A stretch of 64,000 nt of DNA from an uncultured Pelagibacteraceae bacterium (GTDB taxonomy: Bacteria; Pseudomonadota; Alphaproteobacteria; Pelagibacterales; Pelagibacteraceae): positions 28,289 through 92,288 of the forward strand of contig CACFKF010000003.1 in assembly GCA_902566775.1 (NCBI GenBank), read 5' to 3'. Below, one piece after another: positions 11,764 through 21,362 of the stretch (position 1 is the stretch's first letter; each line of letters opens with the position of its first letter). Under the pieces are notes generated by a model, which was not told where the DNA came from, did no database searches, and saw only the letters and a program-made list of their open reading frames with translations. Both the position numbers and the translations under genes were made by a program.

Positions 11764-12803
11764 CAACAAAAATATTTCTCTAGATAAATTTATTAATAAA
11801 GCACTTTACGATAAAAAAAATGGATATTATATGCGCAATAATCCATTCGGGGAAAAAGGTGATTTCATTACAGCTCCAAATATTTCCATCTTATTCTCTG
11901 AAATAATAGCCATCTGGTGTATAGCTTTCTGGGAAAACCTTGGATGTCCAAAAAAAATTAATATTGTTGAATTGGGCGCTGGCAATGGTGAAATGATGCA
12001 TCAAATGACAAAAGTTTTTAAAAAATTCGAAAAATTTTTAAAAGCAAGCAAATTTTTTATTTTTGAAAAAAGTCATTTTTTAAAAAAAATTCAGAAAAAA
12101 AAAATAACTTCCTTCAATGTATCATGGATCAATTCGCTGGATAATTTAAAAAGTGGACCTAATATTTTTTTGGCAAATGAATTTTTTGATGCTTTGCCGG
12201 TAAAACAATTTATAAAAAAAAACAATAAATGGTTTGAAAAAAAAGTAAAAGTTTTAAGTAAAAATAATTTTGAATTAGTTAACGAACCAACAAATATAAA
12301 TAAATTTGAAAAAAAAATTGGGATTAATTTAAAAAATAATCAAAAAGTCATTGAATTTTCTCCAATGGCTTATAAATATTTGAATACAATTTCAAAAAAA
12401 ATTAATGCTTTTCAGGGTGGACTATTGATTATTGACTATGGATATTTTGAAGAAGAAATGAGAAATAGTTTACAATCTGTTCGAAAACATAAATTTAGTA
12501 ATATTTTAGAAAGTTTCGGCAACTCAGATATTACATATAACATTAGCTTTTTTTTTGCTAGAAAAAATCTTAAAAAAACTAAAACTAAAAGTAGTGGGTA
12601 CCACTACTCAAAAAAAATTTTTAACAAAACTTGGCATTATTCAACGTGCAGAAATATTGTCTAGGAATTTAAAATTTTCAAAAAAAGCTAATATTTATTA
12701 CAGGTTAAATCGCTTAATGGACAATAAATTTATGGGCAATTTGTTTAAAGTGATGTTTGCTACAAAAAAAAATAATAAATTTAAAATAGGATTTGAAAAT
12801 TGA
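11750..12803 (+). CDS. MidA/NDUFAF7-family SAM-dependent methyltransferase, interrupted by a single-base frameshift
   Basis: Homologues (COG1565) include mitochondrial NDUFAF7, which methylates an arginine in complex I subunit NDUFS2. Features: YYMRNNPFGEKGDFITAPNI near residue 20, SAM-binding NIVELGAGNGEMM near 73, FLANEFFDALPVKQF near 140, and GGLLIIDYGYF near 222. After DITYNISFF the frame breaks at a T9 run at about 12548-12556; one T fewer gives NISFFLLEKILKKLKLKVVG and a normal C-terminus (TTTQKKFLTKLGIIQRAEIL) ending at 12803, about 350 residues in total. Without the correction the protein stops at 12664. It overlaps lgt by 14 nt and pgeF by 4 nt. Confidence 0.85.
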
Positions 12804-13558
12804 TTGTTTCAAAAAAGTTAAAAAAATTTAAAAATATAGAGCATGGTTTTTTTAATCGAAAAGGAGGTGTTTCTACTGGAATATATAAAAGTCTAAATTG
12901 CGGAAGTGGATCTCATGATAAAAAAAAAAATGTATCAAACAATCTAAAAATAGTTTCTAAAAAAATTGGATGCGAACAAAAAAAACTCATACTATTACAC
13001 CAAACGCATAGTGATAAATTTATTTATATTGGAAGAAATTATAAATTTAATAAAAAAAAAATAAAAGCAGATGCCTTAATAACAAATACCAAAAAAGTTG
13101 CTATTGGTATTTTAACTGCGGACTGCGCCCCTATATTGTTTTATGATAGTAAAAAAAAAATAATAGGAGCAATACACGCTGGATGGCGAGGAGCCTACAA
13201 AAAAATTCTTTCAAAAATTGTTAAATATCTATTAAAAAAAGATTCCATTTTAAGCAACTTGTATTTCGTAATAGGTCCGTCCATTGCTCAAAGAAACTAT
13301 GAGGTTGGAATTGAATTTAAAAAAAAATTTCTTAAACAAAACAAAAAAAACATGAAGTATTTTAAATATATAAAAAATAGAATCTTTTTTAGCCTATCTG
13401 ACTATATTAAAGGACAATTGAAAGATTTGGGAATAAAAAATATTGAAATAATAAAAAAAGATACGTATAATAATAAAAATAACTTTTTTAGTTCTAGAAG
13501 ATCCAAAAAAAATAATCATGATTATGGTAGAAATATATCTGTAATTATGATTAAATAA
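12800..13558 (+). CDS. pgeF: peptidoglycan editing factor PgeF (YfiH, multicopper polyphenol oxidase-like)
   Basis: 252 residues with a TTG start in a TTGA overlap with the preceding gene. Family motifs: HGFFNRKGGVSTGIYKSLN near residue 14, LLHQTHSDKF near 69, ADALIT, GILTADCAPILFYD near 102-115, and GAIHAGWRGAYKKI near 121-134; these carry the Cys and His metal ligands. The E. coli homologue YfiH removes wrongly incorporated muropeptides, and other members show purine nucleoside phosphorylase activity. An A11 run near 12918 stays in frame. Confidence 0.9.
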   Translation: MIVSKKLKKFKNIEHGFFNRKGGVSTGIYKSLNCGSGSHDKKKNVSNNLKIVSKKIGCEQKKLILLHQTHSDKFIYIGRNYKFNKKKIKADALITNTKKVAIGILTADCAPILFYDSKKKIIGAIHAGWRGAYKKILSKIVKYLLKKDSILSNLYFVIGPSIAQRNYEVGIEFKKKFLKQNKKNMKYFKYIKNRIFFSLSDYIKGQLKDLGIKNIEIIKKDTYNNKNNFFSSRRSKKNNHDYGRNISVIMIK

Positions 13559-13570
13559 GATTTTCACAAA

Positions 13571-14503
13571 ATGAAGCTTCTTACAGGAAACAGTAATAAA
13601 AGCCTCAGTCAAAAAATATCGAAGCATTTAAAAACAAAACTAGTGCATTCTAGTATAAGAAAATTTGCTGATGGTGAAATTTACATAGAAATTAATGAAA
13701 ACATTAGGGGCAATAGTATTTTTTTAATTCAATCAAGTTCTGCGCCAGCTAATGATAATTTAATGGAACTTTTATTATGTATTGATGCACTAAAAAGATC
13801 TTCAGCAAAAAATATTACTGCTGTAATTCCTTACTTTGGATATGCAAGGCAAGATAGAAAAGTTGCTCCAAGAACTTCTATATCGGCAAAACTAGTTTCT
13901 AATTTGATAACTAAAGCTGGAGCAGATAGAGTTGTTACCGTTGATTTGCATGCAGGTCAAATACAAGGTTTTTTTGATCTTCCAGTTGACAACCTTTTTG
14001 CAACTCCAATTTTTGCAAGACATGTTAAAAAGAATTTAAATAAAAAAAACTTAATTTGTGTATCTCCTGATGTTGGAGGTGTTGAAAGAACAAGAGCACT
14101 TGCTAGAAAATTAGATGTTGGAATAGCTATAATAGATAAAAGAAGACCTTCCCCAGGTAAATCTCAAGTAATGAATGTTATAGGAAATGTAAACAGTAAA
14201 ACTTGTATAATTATCGATGATATTATTGACTCGGGCGGAACAATAGTAAATGCAGCACAAGCACTAATAAATAGAGGAGCTAAAGAAGTTCACGTTTATA
14301 TAACTCATGGAGTTTTAAGTGGTGAGGCAGTTGATAAAATTAAAAAATCCAGAATAAAAAAATTAGTTATTACAGATACAATTGACAACTCTGATAAGAT
14401 AAAAAAGGCTAAGAATATAGAAGTATTAACTATATCCAATTTATTAGCTGAAGCAATTAAGAGGATTTCTAATTCAACTTCGGTTTCTGATCTATTTAAA
14501 TAA
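13571..14503 (+). CDS. prs: ribose-phosphate pyrophosphokinase
   Basis: Makes PRPP from ribose 5-phosphate and ATP for nucleotide, His and Trp synthesis. 310 residues, the usual class I length. Motifs: [16 protein letters not shown] near 29, the ATP-binding flexible loop [20 protein letters not shown] near 93-112, the metal site [13 protein letters not shown] near 125, and the PRPP-binding loop [18 protein letters not shown] near 215. It lies 12 nt after pgeF and is followed by rplY, a common arrangement (prs-rplY-pth-ychF). Confidence 0.97.
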   Translation: MKLLTGNSNKSLSQKISKHLKTKLVHSSIRKFADGEIYIEINENIRGNSIFLIQSSSAPANDNLMELLLCIDALKRSSAKNITAVIPYFGYARQDRKVAPRTSISAKLVSNLITKAGADRVVTVDLHAGQIQGFFDLPVDNLFATPIFARHVKKNLNKKNLICVSPDVGGVERTRALARKLDVGIAIIDKRRPSPGKSQVMNVIGNVNSKTCIIIDDIIDSGGTIVNAAQALINRGAKEVHVYITHGVLSGEAVDKIKKSRIKKLVITDTIDNSDKIKKAKNIEVLTISNLLAEAIKRISNSTSVSDLFK

Positions 14504-14547
14504 TTTGCTTGAGTTATTAAAAACATGTGTTACAAAGCTTTGTTTTT

Positions 14548-15297
14548 ATGAGCATAATTGAAGCAACTATAAGAAATACAAAAACTAAAGGTGATATAAA
14601 TTCGTTAAGAATTAAAGGAGACATTCCCGCAATTATTTATGGTGGATCAGAGAAAAATCAAAAAATCTCATTGAGAAAAAAAAATGTTAAAAATCTTATA
14701 GAAAAAGAAAATTTTTTATCAAACATAATTTCCATAAATTTAGATGGTAAATCAGAAAATGTATTGCCAAAAGAACTTGCATGGGATCCTATAACTGATG
14801 AACCAATTCATATAGATTTTTTAAGAATTGTTAAAGGGTCAACGGTAGTCTTAGAAATACCTGTAAAATTTATTAACAATGATAAATCCCCAGGTCTAAA
14901 AAGAGGCGGAGTTTTAAACATTGTTAGAAGAAAAGTTGAATTGAAATGTCCAGCAGAAAACATACCGAAAGAACTTATTGTAGATTTAGATAACCTAGAT
15001 ATAGGTTCTAGTATTAAAATTTCTTCAATTAAACTTCCTGAAAATGTTGTGCCAACTATTCAGGGAAGAGACTTTGTTGTAGCAACAGTTGCGGCACCAA
15101 CAATAATAAAAGAGCCTGAAAAACCAGCTGAAGAAACTACTGAAGAAGGCGCCGAAGGAGTATCGGAAAGTGCTGAGGGAGAAGCAAAAGCTGCTGAGGG
15201 TGAAAAAGAAGGTGAAAAAAAGGAAACAGTCAAAGAAGCTGATAAAAAAGAAGCTGATAAAAAAGAAGATAAAAAAACACCTGCTGAAAAGAAATAA
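14548..15297 (+). CDS. rplY: 50S ribosomal protein L25, long CTC/TL5 form
   Basis: Binds 5S rRNA in the large subunit. ATG 14548 (SIIEATIRNTKTKGD) matches the family start; a GTG at 14527 would add seven unconserved residues. 249 residues: N-terminal L25 domain (AIIYGGSEKNQKISL, DPITDEPIHIDFLRI), then the TL5 beta domain (VPVKF-like EIPVKFINNDKSPGLKRGG), then a low-complexity Glu/Lys/Ala tail of ~60 residues with tandem EADKK units. The tail is probably disordered. pth and ychF follow on the same strand. Confidence 0.95.
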   Translation: MSIIEATIRNTKTKGDINSLRIKGDIPAIIYGGSEKNQKISLRKKNVKNLIEKENFLSNIISINLDGKSENVLPKELAWDPITDEPIHIDFLRIVKGSTVVLEIPVKFINNDKSPGLKRGGVLNIVRRKVELKCPAENIPKELIVDLDNLDIGSSIKISSIKLPENVVPTIQGRDFVVATVAAPTIIKEPEKPAEETTEEGAEGVSESAEGEAKAAEGEKEGEKKETVKEADKKEADKKEDKKTPAEKK

Positions 15298-15333
15298 TTT
15301 TAGTGCAAAAAATTCCAAAATTTAATTTATAAA

Positions 15334-15894
15334 ATGATTTTATTTGTAGGTTTAGGAAACCCAAGTCCAGATAATGAAAACAATAGACATAATATTGGTT
15401 TTAAAATAATTGATGCAATTAATAAAAAATTTAGCTTATCAAAACAAAAACCAAAATTTAAGGGTTTGCTAACAACTGGCAATATAGGAAATAAAAAAGT
15501 TTATGCTATAAAACCTTTAACCTTCATGAATAACTCTGGAATTTGCATAAGAGAACTTATTGAATATTTTAAAATTGAAGCAGAAAATGTAATAGTTTTT
15601 CATGATGATCTAGATGTTGATTTTGGTAAGATTAAAACTAAATTTGGAGGCTCTAGTGCTGGACACAATGGAATTGAGTCCATAGATAAATTTATTGGTA
15701 AAGATTATTCAAGAGTTAGAATTGGAATTGGCAAACCAAATGGAAGTGCCGATGTAACCAATCATGTATTAAAAGATTTTGATGAAGAAGAAAAAGTTGA
15801 ATTGGAAAATATAACAAGTAATATAACTAGTTCTATTCCAATTTTATTAGATAAAAAATTAGACTTATTTTCAAGTACCGTAAATAATAAATAA
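15334..15894 (+). CDS. pth: peptidyl-tRNA hydrolase
   Basis: Releases tRNA from prematurely dropped peptidyl-tRNA. 186 residues. Motifs: FVGLGNPSPDNENNRHNIGF with the catalytic His near 21, KPLTFMNNSG near 65-74 with the substrate-binding Asn, the catalytic Asp in VFHDDLDVDFG near 93, and the signature GGSSAGHNGIESI near 108. It follows rplY by 36 nt and is directly followed by ychF. Confidence 0.96.
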   Translation: MILFVGLGNPSPDNENNRHNIGFKIIDAINKKFSLSKQKPKFKGLLTTGNIGNKKVYAIKPLTFMNNSGICIRELIEYFKIEAENVIVFHDDLDVDFGKIKTKFGGSSAGHNGIESIDKFIGKDYSRVRIGIGKPNGSADVTNHVLKDFDEEEKVELENITSNITSSIPILLDKKLDLFSSTVNNK

Positions 15895-15895
15895 T

Positions 15896-16969
15896 ATGAG
15901 TTTCCGTTGTGGCATAGTGGGCTTGCCTAATGTCGGCAAATCTACACTATTTAATGCTTTGACAAACTCAAGTAAAGCGCAAGCGGAAAATTTTCCTTTT
16001 TGTACAATCGATCCAAACGAGGGCGTAGTACCAGTACCAGATGAAAGATTGGATAAATTAGCAAAAATATCATCATCTAAAAAAAAAATAAACACAACTA
16101 TATCGTTTGTTGATATTGCTGGCTTGGTAAAAGGAGCTTCGAAAGGAGAAGGTCTTGGAAATAAATTTTTATCTCACATAAGAGAAGTAGATGCAATAAT
16201 ACATATGATTAGATGTTTTGATTCTGATAATATTCAAAATGTTAACCCAAATGTTGACCCTGTAAGAGATCTAGAAATTATTGAAACTGAAATGTTGATT
16301 GCAGATCTAGAGTCAATTCAAAAAAGATTAGAAAAAAAGAAAAAAAAAACATTAGACATTAAACAGCTAGAAATTCTTGAAAATGCTTTAAAACTTATAA
16401 ATAACAATCAAAATCTAGATGCTCTTATTGATAAGTTTGAAAAAAAAATTTTAAAACAAACAGGTCTTCTTTCTGTTAAGCCAAAGATATTTGTTTGTAA
16501 TGTCGATGAACATAGTATTAAAAATGGAAACAAATATACTAAGACGTTTGTAGATAAATATGGAGAAAATAATACAATCATTGCTTCTGCTGACATAGAA
16601 AATCAAATAAATCAATTAGATCATGAAGAGAAAGTTAATTACATGAAAATGGCCGATATAAATGAAACAGGTTTAGATTTAATTATAAGAAAAGGATATG
16701 AAATATTGCAACTAGAAACTTTTTTTACATCTGGGCCAGAAGAATCTAGAGCATGGACAATTCCAAAAAATTGCCCAGCTCCTAAAGCCGCAGGAGTCAT
16801 CCATACTGACTTTGAAAAAGGTTTTATTAGATCAGAAACTGTTAGCTTTAAAGATTTTGTAGATAACAATGGGTGGGCAAATTCTAAGGCCAGAGGAAAA
16901 ATGAGATTAGAAGGTAAAGATTATATTGTAAAAGATGGCGATGTATTAAACATCAGGTTCAATGCGTGA
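15896..16969 (+). CDS. ychF: redox-regulated ATPase YchF (OLA1 family)
   Basis: P-loop protein of the Obg family that prefers ATP to GTP and binds ribosomes. 357 residues. G1 is GLPNVGKSTLFNALT near 8-22, switch II DIAGLVKGASKGEGLGN near 68, and the G4 position reads CNVDE, the non-canonical form expected for YchF. A coiled-coil insert (LEKKKKKTLDIKQLEILENA) and a C-terminal TGS domain (AAGVIHTDFEKGFIRSETV) follow. It starts 1 nt after pth and overlaps convergent petC by 24 nt. Confidence 0.96.
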   Translation: MSFRCGIVGLPNVGKSTLFNALTNSSKAQAENFPFCTIDPNEGVVPVPDERLDKLAKISSSKKKINTTISFVDIAGLVKGASKGEGLGNKFLSHIREVDAIIHMIRCFDSDNIQNVNPNVDPVRDLEIIETEMLIADLESIQKRLEKKKKKTLDIKQLEILENALKLINNNQNLDALIDKFEKKILKQTGLLSVKPKIFVCNVDEHSIKNGNKYTKTFVDKYGENNTIIASADIENQINQLDHEEKVNYMKMADINETGLDLIIRKGYEILQLETFFTSGPEESRAWTIPKNCPAPKAAGVIHTDFEKGFIRSETVSFKDFVDNNGWANSKARGKMRLEGKDYIVKDGDVLNIRFNA

Positions 16970-17728
16970 CCAAAGCCTTCTCATGCTTAGGTAGACTAAT
17001 ATGCTTATAATAATTAAATATATTATTACTTTAAAACCAATTTTGTGTCTTGCTTCAAGATGAGGTTCGGCTGCCCAAGCCAGAAAATTTGTAACGTCCT
17101 TTGCCATTTGCTCCTCAGTTGCTTCTGTCCCATCATAATATTCCAATTGGCCATCAGATAATGGCTTTGGCATTTTGATATTATTTCCATACATATAAGC
17201 ATTATAATAAACGCCACTATCTAGGATTGTGTCACTAGGTGGATCATCATAACCTAATAAAAGCGAATAAATATAATCTGCACCTCCACCTCTTGCCTTA
17301 ACTATAACAGACAGGTCAGGTGGGTATGCACCTCCATTTGAAGCCATTGCTTCTTTATCATTTTGATATGGATTAACAAATTTATCTGAAAGTTTTGCTG
17401 GTCTTGTAAACATTTCTCCATCATCATTTGGTCCATCTATTACTTCAAAACTTGCAGCTATAGCCTTTGCTTGTTCTGCAGAAAATTCTGGTCCTCCCTC
17501 TTCTGCCAAATTTCTATAGCTTAAATAACTTATTGAATGACATGAGGCGCAAACCTCTGCATATACCTGGTATCCTCTTTGCAATGAAGCTCTATCAAAT
17601 TTTCCAAAATATCCTTTAAAACTCCAATCAGTATTTAATAATTTTTTTTTCTCTTCAGAAAAAACATTTTGACTTATAAAAATTAGAAACAAAAATAAAA
17701 AAGAAATTGACTTGGTTATATGTTTCAT
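16946..17728 (-). CDS. petC: cytochrome c1 of the bc1 complex
   Basis: Heme c subunit of ubiquinol:cytochrome c reductase, exposed to the periplasm. The ATG at 17728 gives 260 residues with a Sec signal peptide (SISFLFLFLIFISQNVFSEE). An in-frame extension upstream would run into petB and is rejected. The heme site CASCHS is near residue 56; the probable Met axial ligand is in YGNNIKMPKPLSDG near 185. A single C-terminal TM anchor (VIIYLIIISILVYLSMRRLW) follows. It lies 4 nt after petB; the order petA-petB-petC is the standard fbc operon. Confidence 0.96.
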   Translation of the reverse strand: MKHITKSISFLFLFLIFISQNVFSEEKKKLLNTDWSFKGYFGKFDRASLQRGYQVYAEVCASCHSISYLSYRNLAEEGGPEFSAEQAKAIAASFEVIDGPNDDGEMFTRPAKLSDKFVNPYQNDKEAMASNGGAYPPDLSVIVKARGGGADYIYSLLLGYDDPPSDTILDSGVYYNAYMYGNNIKMPKPLSDGQLEYYDGTEATEEQMAKDVTNFLAWAAEPHLEARHKIGFKVIIYLIIISILVYLSMRRLWSRIEPDV

Positions 17729-17732
17729 AAAA

Positions 17733-18992
17733 TTAGCTATAAAGTTCTTTTTTCTTAATTGTATTTGGATTTGGAGAACCTCCCAATACTGGTTCCATAA
17801 TGCTCGATGGAACTGGTAGTGTTTTTTCTTTTTTACCAAGAACTGGTAAAATAATTAAAAAGTGAACAAAATAATAAGTAGTAGCTACTCTTGCTATCAA
17901 CAGGTAAGTTCCTTCGGCTGGCATTGCTCCCATATAACCTAATACAAGAACATCTAAAACAAGTATCCAATAAAACTGTTTGTATAAAGGTCTAAAAATT
18001 GCAGATTTAACTTTTGAAGTATCAAGCCATGGCAATATTACCAAAACAAAAATTGATGCAAACATTGCAATTACTCCTAAAAGTTTATCTGGCACAGATC
18101 TTAATATTGCATAAAAAGGTAACAAGTACCATTCGGGAACTATATGGTTTGGAGTGACCATCGGATTTGCTTCGATATAATTGTCAGCATGTCCCAATAT
18201 ATTCGGAGCATAAAAAACAAAAAAAGCAAATACAATTAAAAAAAGTAGTAATGCAAATAAATCCTTAATCACTATATAAGGATGAAAAGGAACAGTATCC
18301 TTTGAAGGTTTTTTTAATTCAATTCCAATTGGATTGTTATTCCCTGGAACATGCAAAGCCCAAATGTGTAATATCACTAAACCAAAAATTAAAAATGGAA
18401 GCAGATAGTGTAAAGCATAAAATCGAGTTAAAGTTGGATTGTCAACTGCAAAACCTCCCCATAACCAATTAGTAATTGACTCCCCTATTAAAGGCACTGC
18501 GCTAAATAAATTAGTAATTACGGTAGCGGCCCAAAAACTCATCTGTCCCCATGGCAAAACATATCCCATAAAAGCCGTCATCATCATCAAAAAATATATT
18601 ATCATTCCAATAATCCAAATAACCTCTCTTGGAGATTTGTAAGACCCATAATACAGAGCTCTAAAAATGTGAACGTAAACTGCTAAAAAAAACATCGATG
18701 CTCCGTTTGCATGAAAGTATCTTAATAGCCATCCGTAATTCACATCTCTCATTATATGTTCTACACTTGCAAAAGCTAAATCTGTATGAGCTACATAATG
18801 CATTGCCAATACAATTCCTGTAACAATCTGGGTAATCAAACAAAAAGTTAATATACCTCCAAAAGTCCACCAGTAATTTAGATTTTTTGGTGTTGGATAT
18901 TCTCTTAAATGTGCACTTAGCGACAATAAAGGAAGTCTATCATTAAACCACTTAGCCAGTTTAGTTGACGGAACATAATTATGATCACTCAT
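17733..18992 (-). CDS. petB: cytochrome b of the bc1 complex
   Basis: Integral membrane di-heme subunit carrying the Qo and Qi sites. 419 residues, full bacterial length, with about eight TM helices. Heme-ligand His pairs lie in [40 protein letters not shown] and in [24 protein letters not shown]. The Qo-site motif PEWY is in [21 protein letters not shown] near 285. It sits between petA and petC with 9 and 4 nt gaps; an AAAGGA ribosome site is placed ~8 nt before the ATG. Confidence 0.97.
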   Translation of the reverse strand: MSDHNYVPSTKLAKWFNDRLPLLSLSAHLREYPTPKNLNYWWTFGGILTFCLITQIVTGIVLAMHYVAHTDLAFASVEHIMRDVNYGWLLRYFHANGASMFFLAVYVHIFRALYYGSYKSPREVIWIIGMIIYFLMMMTAFMGYVLPWGQMSFWAATVITNLFSAVPLIGESITNWLWGGFAVDNPTLTRFYALHYLLPFLIFGLVILHIWALHVPGNNNPIGIELKKPSKDTVPFHPYIVIKDLFALLLFLIVFAFFVFYAPNILGHADNYIEANPMVTPNHIVPEWYLLPFYAILRSVPDKLLGVIAMFASIFVLVILPWLDTSKVKSAIFRPLYKQFYWILVLDVLVLGYMGAMPAEGTYLLIARVATTYYFVHFLIILPVLGKKEKTLPVPSSIMEPVLGGSPNPNTIKKKELYS

Positions 18993-19001
18993 ATTTATCC
19001 T

Positions 19002-19514
19002 TTAACCTATTATAATGGTATTGCTATTAACAAATTCATATTTTGGTATTTCTAAATTTGTTGGAGCAGGTCCTTTTCTTATCCTTCCAGAGGTATCATA
19101 ATGTGAGCCGTGACATGGACAAAACCATCCATTATATTCTCCCTTGTCCCCTAAAGGCACACATCCAAGATGAGTACAAACCCCGAGCATTACTAGCCAC
19201 TCAGGATCTTTTGCTCTGTCTTCATCTTTTTCAGGATGCTTAAGGTCATCTAATTTTACTGCTCTCGCTTCTTCTATTTCTTGTTGCGTTCTTCTTTTTA
19301 TAAAAACTGGCTTACCTCTCCATAGAACTGTTATTGATTTTCCAGGTTCTATTGAACTAACATCAACTTCTGTGCTAGCTAAAGCTTTCACAGATTTATC
19401 TGGGTTCATTTGGTCTACTAAGGGCCAAATTGATGCGCCAACACCAACTGCACCTATCGCATACGAGGCTGTAAATAGAAAATCTCTTCTTTTAGGTTTT
19501 TTTTGATCTGACAT
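19002..19514 (-). CDS. petA: Rieske iron-sulfur subunit of the bc1 complex
   Basis: 2Fe-2S subunit that takes the first electron from ubiquinol. 170 residues. An N-terminal Tat-like signal anchor ([20 protein letters not shown]) precedes the soluble domain. The cluster-binding boxes are [10 protein letters not shown] near 113 and [20 protein letters not shown] near 132. It is the first gene of petABC. The 75-nt gap to divergent trmL should contain the operon promoter, but I could not define one with confidence. Confidence 0.97.
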   Translation of the reverse strand: MSDQKKPKRRDFLFTASYAIGAVGVGASIWPLVDQMNPDKSVKALASTEVDVSSIEPGKSITVLWRGKPVFIKRRTQQEIEEARAVKLDDLKHPEKDEDRAKDPEWLVMLGVCTHLGCVPLGDKGEYNGWFCPCHGSHYDTSGRIRKGPAPTNLEIPKYEFVNSNTIIIG

Positions 19515-19589
19515 TTTATAAAACTATGTTTATTCTAATCACTAATATATGATTTCATATAGGAAAAAAGTTATTTATCTGCGACAACA

Positions 19590-20069
19590 ATGACATCAAA
19601 AAAGATGATTTTAAGACCAAAAATTGCACTTTATGAACCTGACATTCCTCAAAACACTGCTGCAATCATTCGAACTTGCTCTTGTCTAGATGTCATGATT
19701 GAAATTATTGAGCCTTGCGGTTTTATGATAAATGATAAACGTTTTAAAAGAGTTGTTATGGATTATCTCGAAGAAGAAAAGATAAAATTTTACAAAAATT
19801 ATGATGATTTTTTTCAAACTAAGAAAAAAGAAAAAGGAAGAATTGTACTTATGACTACAAAAGCTAATACTTCTTATACAAAATTTAAATTTAAGCTAAC
19901 AGATACTATACTATTTGGAAGAGAAAGTGCTGGTGTGCCAGAAAAAATACATAAACTAGCAAATAATAGATTAAAGATACCTTTGTCTCTTAAAAAGAGA
20001 TCTTTAAATTTAGCCTCGTCTGTTGCTATAACTCTTGCTGAAAGTCTCAGGCAAAATAGACTAATTTAA
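19590..20069 (+). CDS. trmL: tRNA (cytidine/uridine(34)-2'-O)-methyltransferase
   Basis: SPOUT-fold methyltransferase that methylates the ribose at wobble position 34 of tRNA-Leu species. 159 residues. Motifs: ALYEPDIPQNTAAIIRTCSC near 13, the knot segments LFGRESAGVPEKIH near 111 and IPLSLKKRSLNLASSVAITL near 130-149. A location opposite the petABC operon is common in alphaproteobacteria. It is followed by hemF after 5 nt. Confidence 0.9.
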   Translation: MTSKKMILRPKIALYEPDIPQNTAAIIRTCSCLDVMIEIIEPCGFMINDKRFKRVVMDYLEEEKIKFYKNYDDFFQTKKKEKGRIVLMTTKANTSYTKFKFKLTDTILFGRESAGVPEKIHKLANNRLKIPLSLKKRSLNLASSVAITLAESLRQNRLI

Positions 20070-20074
20070 AAAAA

Positions 20075-20884
20075 ATGAAAATTAAAAAAAAACAACGAAT
20101 GGCAAAAAGATGGTTTTTAAAATTACAAAAATTAATTTGTAAAAATATTGAAGAATTAGAAAAAACATATGGATCAAAAAAAAAATTTAAAAAAAACAAG
20201 TGGAAACATGGCGAATTTAGAATAATTGAGGGTGAAGTAATTGAAAAAGGAGGTGTCGCTTTTTCAAACGTCATTGGAAAATTTCCAAAAAAATTTGCAA
20301 AAAAAATTCCAGGGACTAGTAACAATAATAAATTTTGGTCCTCAGGAGTTTCTGTGGTGTTACATCCAAAAAATCCTAAAATTCCTGTAATGCATTTTAA
20401 TACTAGATTTATTTGTACTCAAAAAGCTTGGTTTGGCGGAGGTATAGATTTAACTCCATGTATCAAAGATAACAGTGAAAGAAAATATTTTCATAACGAA
20501 TTAAAAAAAATGTGCGATCTTCATGACAAAAAATATTACACAAAATACAAAAAATGGTGTGATGAATATTTTTATTTACCTCATAGAAAAGAAAAAAGAG
20601 GTATAGGTGGTATTTTTTTTGATTACAAAATGTATAATTGGGAAAAGGATTTTTTATTTGTTCAAGATGTAGGTAAAACTTTTGCTTATCTTATAAAAAA
20701 AATTATAAGAAAAAAAATGTTCTTAAAATGTACAAAAAAAGATAAGGAGATTCAGTTATTAAAAAGAGGACGTTATGTTGAATTTAATTTATTATACGAT
20801 AGAGGAACAAAATTTGGTTTAAATAGTGGTGGCAACCCAAAAGCAATATTAATGTCTATGCCTCCAACAGCAAAATGGAAATAA
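20075..20884 (+). CDS. hemF: oxygen-dependent coproporphyrinogen III oxidase
   Basis: Converts coproporphyrinogen III to protoporphyrinogen IX using O2, so the cell makes heme aerobically. 269 residues, somewhat shorter than E. coli HemF (~299). Motifs: GGVAFSNVIGKFP near 52, ISVVLHPKNP-like SVVLHPKNPKIPVMHFNTRF near 92, AWFGGGIDLTPCI near 116, GIGGIFFDYKM near 176, and the C-terminal GRYVEFNLLYDRGTKFGL with GNPKAILMSMPP. The N-terminus is very Lys-rich. greA starts 1 nt after its stop. Confidence 0.95.
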   Translation: MKIKKKQRMAKRWFLKLQKLICKNIEELEKTYGSKKKFKKNKWKHGEFRIIEGEVIEKGGVAFSNVIGKFPKKFAKKIPGTSNNNKFWSSGVSVVLHPKNPKIPVMHFNTRFICTQKAWFGGGIDLTPCIKDNSERKYFHNELKKMCDLHDKKYYTKYKKWCDEYFYLPHRKEKRGIGGIFFDYKMYNWEKDFLFVQDVGKTFAYLIKKIIRKKMFLKCTKKDKEIQLLKRGRYVEFNLLYDRGTKFGLNSGGNPKAILMSMPPTAKWK

Positions 20885-20885
20885 A

Positions 20886-21362
20886 ATGGAAAAAGAACCA
20901 ATCACAGTTAATGGTCTAAATAAATTAAAAGAAGAATTAATTTATTTAAAAGAAAAAAAGAGACCTGAAATAGTTGCTGCAATATCTGAAGCTAGGTCCC
21001 ATGGTGATCTAAAAGAAAATGCTGAATATCACGCAGCAAAAGAACAACAATCTTATAATGAAGGCAGAATTGAGGAGATAAATGATATTGTTGCTAGAGC
21101 TAATGTAATTGATGTAACAAAATTTTCTAATGATGGTAAAATTATATTTGGATCTACAGTGGATTTAGAAAATTTGGACACTGGTGAAAGTCTAGAATAT
21201 AAAATTGTTGGAAAAGATGAGGCAGATTTAAAAAAAAAATTAATTTATTATAAATCTCCAATAGGTAAAGGATTAATAGGAAAGAACAAAAATGATCTTG
21301 TGGAAATCAATACACCCGCAGGAATAAAAAACTTTGAAATTAAGAATGTAAAATATATTTAA
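20886..21362 (+). CDS. greA: transcription elongation factor GreA
   Basis: Binds the RNA polymerase secondary channel and stimulates cleavage of backtracked RNA. 158 residues, the normal length. The N-terminal coiled coil carries LKEELIYLKEKKRPEIV and ARSHGDLKENAEYHAAKEQQ, where the acidic tip residues D and E sit. The C-terminal FKBP-like domain shows FGSTVDLENLDTGESLEYKI and SPIGKGLIGKNKNDLVEI. It follows hemF with a 1-nt gap and overlaps the convergent CCA enzyme gene by 4 nt. Confidence 0.96.
   Translation: MEKEPITVNGLNKLKEELIYLKEKKRPEIVAAISEARSHGDLKENAEYHAAKEQQSYNEGRIEEINDIVARANVIDVTKFSNDGKIIFGSTVDLENLDTGESLEYKIVGKDEADLKKKLIYYKSPIGKGLIGKNKNDLVEINTPAGIKNFEIKNVKYI

Noticed and set aside
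14532..14547. Palindrome ACAAAGCTTTGT followed by T residues just before rplY
   Set aside because: The stem is only 4-5 bp with a tiny loop and lies at the ribosome entry position; too weak to call a terminator or an autoregulatory site without comparative data.
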